Source of the DNA: an uncultured Terriglobus sp. | Lineage (GTDB): Bacteria > Acidobacteriota > Terriglobia > Terriglobales > Acidobacteriaceae | Assembly: GCA_937871605.1 (NCBI GenBank) | Contig: CALMRM010000049.1 | Location: 1 to 10,091, forward strand | DNA length: 10,091 bases | Reading direction: 5' to 3' | Shown: positions 7,622-10,091 of the stretch, piece by piece | How the letters are laid out: each line of letters opens with the position of its first letter | Numbering within the stretch: position 1 is the first letter of the stretch | The notes under the pieces: model-generated | What the model was told of the DNA's origin: nothing | What the model saw: the letters and a program-made list of their open reading frames with translations, nothing else | Database searches by the model: none | Translations under genes and position numbers: made by a program

Positions 7622-9303
7622 GTGAACTCCACAGCAAGCTCCAGCCCCTGCACCAGCCTGCCGCCCAGGGCAATTTCGATCTGCGACTTGAGCGCGGGCA
7701 GTTCAATCTCCGGCTTGGTAAAGCCGTTGCCGTCGAGTGTGAGATTCAGCCGCTCCACGCGGCGCAGGCCCTCCGGGCGACGTTCCGTTCCGGAGGCACT
7801 TTCTGCCTGCAGGATGCGCCGGTCGATCGCGAGCGCGGCGGTTTCGAGGTCCTGCTTGGTCACAATGCGGCCGCGTGTGAGCAGGGCATCGGCAAAGCGC
7901 CGCTCCTCACTGGCCACCTGCTCGCCGTTGCTGCCGCCGCTGGCAGCCGTGAGCGGCGCAACGCGGATACCGGTGAGCGACGCCGCGTTGGCAAAACCGG
8001 TGATGTCGCCCGGCCCCACGCGATTGCCCAGTTCACCGTTGGTGAGCCATAGCCGTACGTTGGCCGCCGCGTGCTCTTCGCCGCTGCTGTGGCGGCCCGG
8101 CTCCAGGGTGAGCCTGCCGTTGTGCAGCTGGTAGCGGCCCGCCGTGGCGCTGGCGCTGGGCGTTGCCGCCGGCTCGTAGGGGTCGTTGTCCGTGCTCATC
8201 ACTGTGAGTGGTGCCACCAGGTGTTCCGGCGTGCCGCCCTGCCGCGTGACTGGTATAGAGATGCCGTCGCGCGCGAACTGCACCGTCTGGTTGCGGGCAA
8301 AGACATTGGACGCGGTCATGCTGTGCAGCACGATGCCGCCAATGGCATGGTGCAGCGAGGGGATGCCGGGCGGCATGGGGATTTTGATCCACAGGCGCGG
8401 CTCGTTCAGCAGGCTGCCCGCGTCGCGATTCAGAATGCGGGTGAGCACCGGCTCCAAGAGGCGTGGCACACGGCAGAGGAACGGCGCGTCTGCCGCCATG
8501 GGCGGAAACAGGAATTGACGGCCCGCGTAAAAGCCGTCCGGGATCGACGGCAGCGGTGTATCCAGCATGCCCGTGCTGCCGGTCTCGACCGTTTGGAACT
8601 GCAGCTGGTACACCCCCGCGTTGGTACGCCGCGGCCGAAGGAGGCCTTCGCCGCCCAGGTCGCCATCCGCGCTGAAGATCCACCAGGGTTCGTGGCACAG
8701 CGCGTGCTGCACGGGATAGGTGCCCGGGCCCAACTCAAAGAACATGCCATGCCGGTTCAGCAGCTGTGGCTGGAGGTTCTCAATGGCCAGGTACAGCGCA
8801 GGTTGCGGTCCTAGCCCGATAGGCACCGCATCAAGCGACGGGCGCATGGCTTGCACGGTGTCACTCATCTCCACGCCGCTCAGCAGGCGCACGCTCTGGT
8901 CCTGGTAGGCGAACGCAAAGGCGATGCGTGCCTTTGAGACTTCGCAGGTGGCATCCAGGCTGAAGACGAGCCGTTCGCCACTCCCTGCTGTGGCGTTCAG
9001 CTCGGTGCCCGCGCGCAGCACACGCGGCTCCGGCAGGTCGTTCAAGAGGCGCACCGCGGCCTGCGCCGGCGTCGCCAGGTATTGCTGCACCTGCAGTCCG
9101 CGCATCAGCTCGTGCAGCAGACCCTGGCGCAGTTTGCCGGTGTCGCTGTACACCTGGTCGATCTGCTGCGCCACCGTGCGGAACAGCACGGCGAGCAGCG
9201 GGTCCGTTGTCTCAGAGGTGACACCGAAATCCTTGACGCGGCGGCGAAAGTCGTCGCGCAGCTTACGGTCGATCTCGAGGACGTTGGGGGTGTGCGTGCC
9301 CAT
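7609..9303 (-). CDS. tssF: T6SS baseplate protein TssF (VasA/ImpG family, divergent)
   Basis: TssF is the large wedge protein of the T6SS baseplate, built like phage T4 gp6. The 564-residue length is close to the usual 580-620. A helical N-terminus (residues 10-70: DRKLRDDFRRRVKDFG ... DPLLAVLFRTVAQQIDQVYSD) is followed by a beta-rich region beginning VLRAGTELNA (95-104), matching the RGT.L segment of the family. Near the C-terminus, ALLTRGRIVTKQDLETAALAI (473-493) is a baseplate-J-like motif (TRGRAVT..D...LA) shared by TssF and phage wedge proteins. The proteobacterial N-terminal pattern (L.YY..EL..LRE.G.EFA) is absent, so it belongs to a distant branch. ATG at 9303 lies 6 nt after the tssE stop; the best Shine-Dalgarno, AGGAG, is about 12 nt upstream, somewhat far. 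Position between tssE and tssG is the conserved order and strengthens the call. Confidence 0.9.
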   Translation of the reverse strand: MGTHTPNVLEIDRKLRDDFRRRVKDFGVTSETTDPLLAVLFRTVAQQIDQVYSDTGKLRQGLLHELMRGLQVQQYLATPAQAAVRLLNDLPEPRVLRAGTELNATAGSGERLVFSLDATCEVSKARIAFAFAYQDQSVRLLSGVEMSDTVQAMRPSLDAVPIGLGPQPALYLAIENLQPQLLNRHGMFFELGPGTYPVQHALCHEPWWIFSADGDLGGEGLLRPRRTNAGVYQLQFQTVETGSTGMLDTPLPSIPDGFYAGRQFLFPPMAADAPFLCRVPRLLEPVLTRILNRDAGSLLNEPRLWIKIPMPPGIPSLHHAIGGIVLHSMTASNVFARNQTVQFARDGISIPVTRQGGTPEHLVAPLTVMSTDNDPYEPAATPSASATAGRYQLHNGRLTLEPGRHSSGEEHAAANVRLWLTNGELGNRVGPGDITGFANAASLTGIRVAPLTAASGGSNGEQVASEERRFADALLTRGRIVTKQDLETAALAIDRRILQAESASGTERRPEGLRRVERLNLTLDGNGFTKPEIELPALKSQIEIALGGRLVQGLELAVEFTWQG

Positions 9304-9309
9304 GGCGCG

Positions 9310-9669
9310 TCAGGGCTCCTGCCGCACGGTGGTGCGCAGCGTCTCCGCCGTGGCCGCGTTCTCGAGCGTGATGCTGTACGTATCGGTGTCGCGGTTGGCG
9401 CTCAGTTCCCGCACGACCTCCGTCACGGTGTACTCCGAAATGCCGAGATCGGCAAAGGTGTTGCGGATGCGTTCTGCCGCCAATCGCGGAATATCGGCGC
9501 GCTGCCGTTGCTCGAACAGATCGCGCAGGCCGAACGTCGCCGACCCCGCCCATGAACCCTGCGGCGTGCGCGCCATCATCTGCAGCAACGCGAGCACCGA
9601 TGCGGAGCGCTCACCACGGCGCAGGAGGCCGTTTTCCTGGAGACGGATCGGGAAGGCAAGCGACTGCAC
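9310..9669 (-). CDS. tssE: T6SS baseplate protein TssE (gp25-like)
   Basis: TssE is the small gp25/GPW-like protein that attaches the wedges to the first sheath ring. The 119-residue product has the family layout: an N-terminal helix (SASVLALLQMMARTPQG, 22-38), the ATFGLRDL segment (44-51) corresponding to PDYGLpDL, a helix with AAERIRNTFADLG (64-76), then strands (EYTVTEVV, DTYSITLEN). It is somewhat shorter than the usual 130-160 residues. The start is GTG at 9669: TTGAGG lies 5 nt upstream, and an in-frame TGA lies 30 nt upstream with no ATG between, so the start is well constrained. It is the first visible gene of the tssE-F-G-K-H string after a 286-bp gap, so the transcript may begin here, although I see no convincing promoter. 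Confidence 0.87.
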   Translation of the reverse strand: MQSLAFPIRLQENGLLRRGERSASVLALLQMMARTPQGSWAGSATFGLRDLFEQRQRADIPRLAAERIRNTFADLGISEYTVTEVVRELSANRDTDTYSITLENAATAETLRTTVRQEP

Positions 9670-9674
9670 AAATA

Positions 9675-9680
9675 CCTCAA
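9675..9680 (-). promoter_or_regulatory. Ribosome binding site fixing the GTG start of tssE
   Basis: On the minus strand TTGAGG ends 5 nt before the GTG at 9669. Together with the in-frame TGA 30 nt upstream of the GTG, it decides the start codon of tssE. Confidence 0.65.
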
Positions 9681-9785
9681 GACAGAAGAATACAAATCAA
9701 GTGCAGTAAATCCAGCGGTGGCAAGCGAGGGCTACCCACGAGTTCTACCACTTCGCACCGCCTGAGAGCTTTGCGCTTTCAGAAG

Positions 9786-9909
9786 GGCATGGCCTTAGCC
9801 ATGCCATCAAAGGCCTGAGCGAAGACGGCTTTAGCCGCTGAGGTGAAAACTCCCTCAGAGGCTAAAACCTCCACTCTCGCAGCCCCTGAACGCGTGGCTA
9901 AAGCCATGC
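9786..9909. repeat. REP/REPIN-like palindromic element between the upstream gene and tssE
   Basis: The 286-bp gap 9670-9955 contains no credible gene but holds a cluster of palindromes sharing a TTTAGCC/GGCTAAA core. These are GGCATGGC-CTTA-GCCATGCC (9786-9805, perfect 8-bp stem); CGGC-TTTA-GCCG (9826-9837); GAGG-CTAAAA-CCTC (about 9858-9871); and a final hairpin TGGC-TAAA-GCCA (9895-9906), which extends to about 7 bp with one G-T pair at 9892-9909. The first two carry the core in one orientation and the last two in the inverse, so the whole is an inverted pair around about 9848, as in REPINs. It could also act as a terminator for the gene ending at 9956 or as an mRNA stabiliser. I see no T-run after the stems. 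Mobility by a RAYT transposase is inferred from family resemblance only. Confidence 0.7.
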
Positions 9910-9955
9910 CGTTCCGAAAGCCCAGGCTCTACAGGACCGGTGCTAACAGCCGGGC

Positions 9956-10091
9956 TTAGTTGCTGAGCGTAATATCGCGGAAGTTCTGCTGGTTCATTTC
10001 CGCTTCCAGGTCGAGCACCAGTACGTGGTTCACACCGGCGTGATCCTCGTCTTTCAACTGGTCATCGCTCATGTACGGGTTCAACGTGTGA
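9956..10091 (-). CDS. C-terminal end of an unidentified protein (5' part beyond window)
   Basis: From the right edge one minus-strand frame is open for 45 codons to TAA at 9956-9958. The other two minus frames hit stops within the first 30 bases. Third codon positions are mostly G or C, as in the neighbouring genes, which supports real coding. The visible end reads HTLNPYMSDDQLKDEDHAG, then VNHVLVLDLEAEMNQQNFRD and ITLSN. I do not recognise the family. It does not look like the C-terminus of TssB, TssC or proteobacterial Hcp as I know them. An internal ATG (at MSDDQ) exists but has no clear Shine-Dalgarno, so the frame probably continues beyond the window. Its place before tssE makes a T6SS-related protein possible, but the 297 bp between it and the tssE stretch, carrying the repeat, may mark a separate transcript. 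Confidence 0.65.
   Translation of the reverse strand, partial: HTLNPYMSDDQLKDEDHAGVNHVLVLDLEAEMNQQNFRDITLSN

Noticed and set aside
9670..9785. Sigma-70 promoter for tssE
   Set aside because: I found only weak pairings such as TTGCCA with CTTGAT at 17 nt; no convincing -10 box.
9552..9818. Small plus-strand gene across the intergenic gap
   Set aside because: It overlaps tssE antisense and runs through the palindromic repeat, with no Shine-Dalgarno or domain support.

Overview
This window is most of one type VI secretion (T6SS) gene cluster, read entirely on the minus strand, from a GC-rich Gram-negative bacterium. Reading from the right edge leftward, it holds the 3' end of an unidentified gene (9956-10091) and a 286-bp gap carrying a palindromic REP-like repeat. 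A tightly packed gene string follows: tssE (9310-9669), tssF (7609-9303), tssG (6545-7621), tssK (4642-6516), tssH/clpV (1744-4623), and a large gene (1-1747) that runs off the left edge. The last gene has no stop inside the window, so stop-to-stop ORF listings miss it. Gaps between genes run from 28 bp down to a 13-bp overlap (tssF/tssG) and an ATGA overlap (tssH/last gene), so this looks like one transcript with translational coupling.

TssE, F, G and K form the T6SS baseplate. It sits under the contractile sheath and docks on the envelope complex. TssH/ClpV is the AAA+ ATPase that recycles contracted sheath. The sheath (TssB/C), tube (Hcp), spike (VgrG/PAAR) and membrane complex (TssJ/L/M) are not seen here. 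The proteins are recognisable but divergent. TssF lacks the usual proteobacterial N-terminal motif, TssG has an N-terminal PASTA-like domain, and TssK has a proline-rich C-terminal tail of about 114 residues. ClpV has a leucine where the second-ring pore tyrosine is expected and an extra C-terminal tail of about 84 residues.

The most unusual gene is the last one (1-1747). It encodes a signal peptide, two tandem DUF1080 (3-keto-disaccharide hydrolase/laminin-G-like) domains, a Q-rich TPR-like region and the beginning of a hydrophobic segment at the window edge. This fits an exported, membrane-anchored protein with sugar-binding-type folds. My inference is an envelope or anchoring component made with ClpV; nothing in the window proves it.

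The divergent T6SS, the DUF1080 domain and GGCTAAAGCC-type intergenic palindromes together suggest an Acidobacteriota genome (Terriglobia such as Terriglobus or Granulicella). This rests on recalled resemblance, not on a database search.
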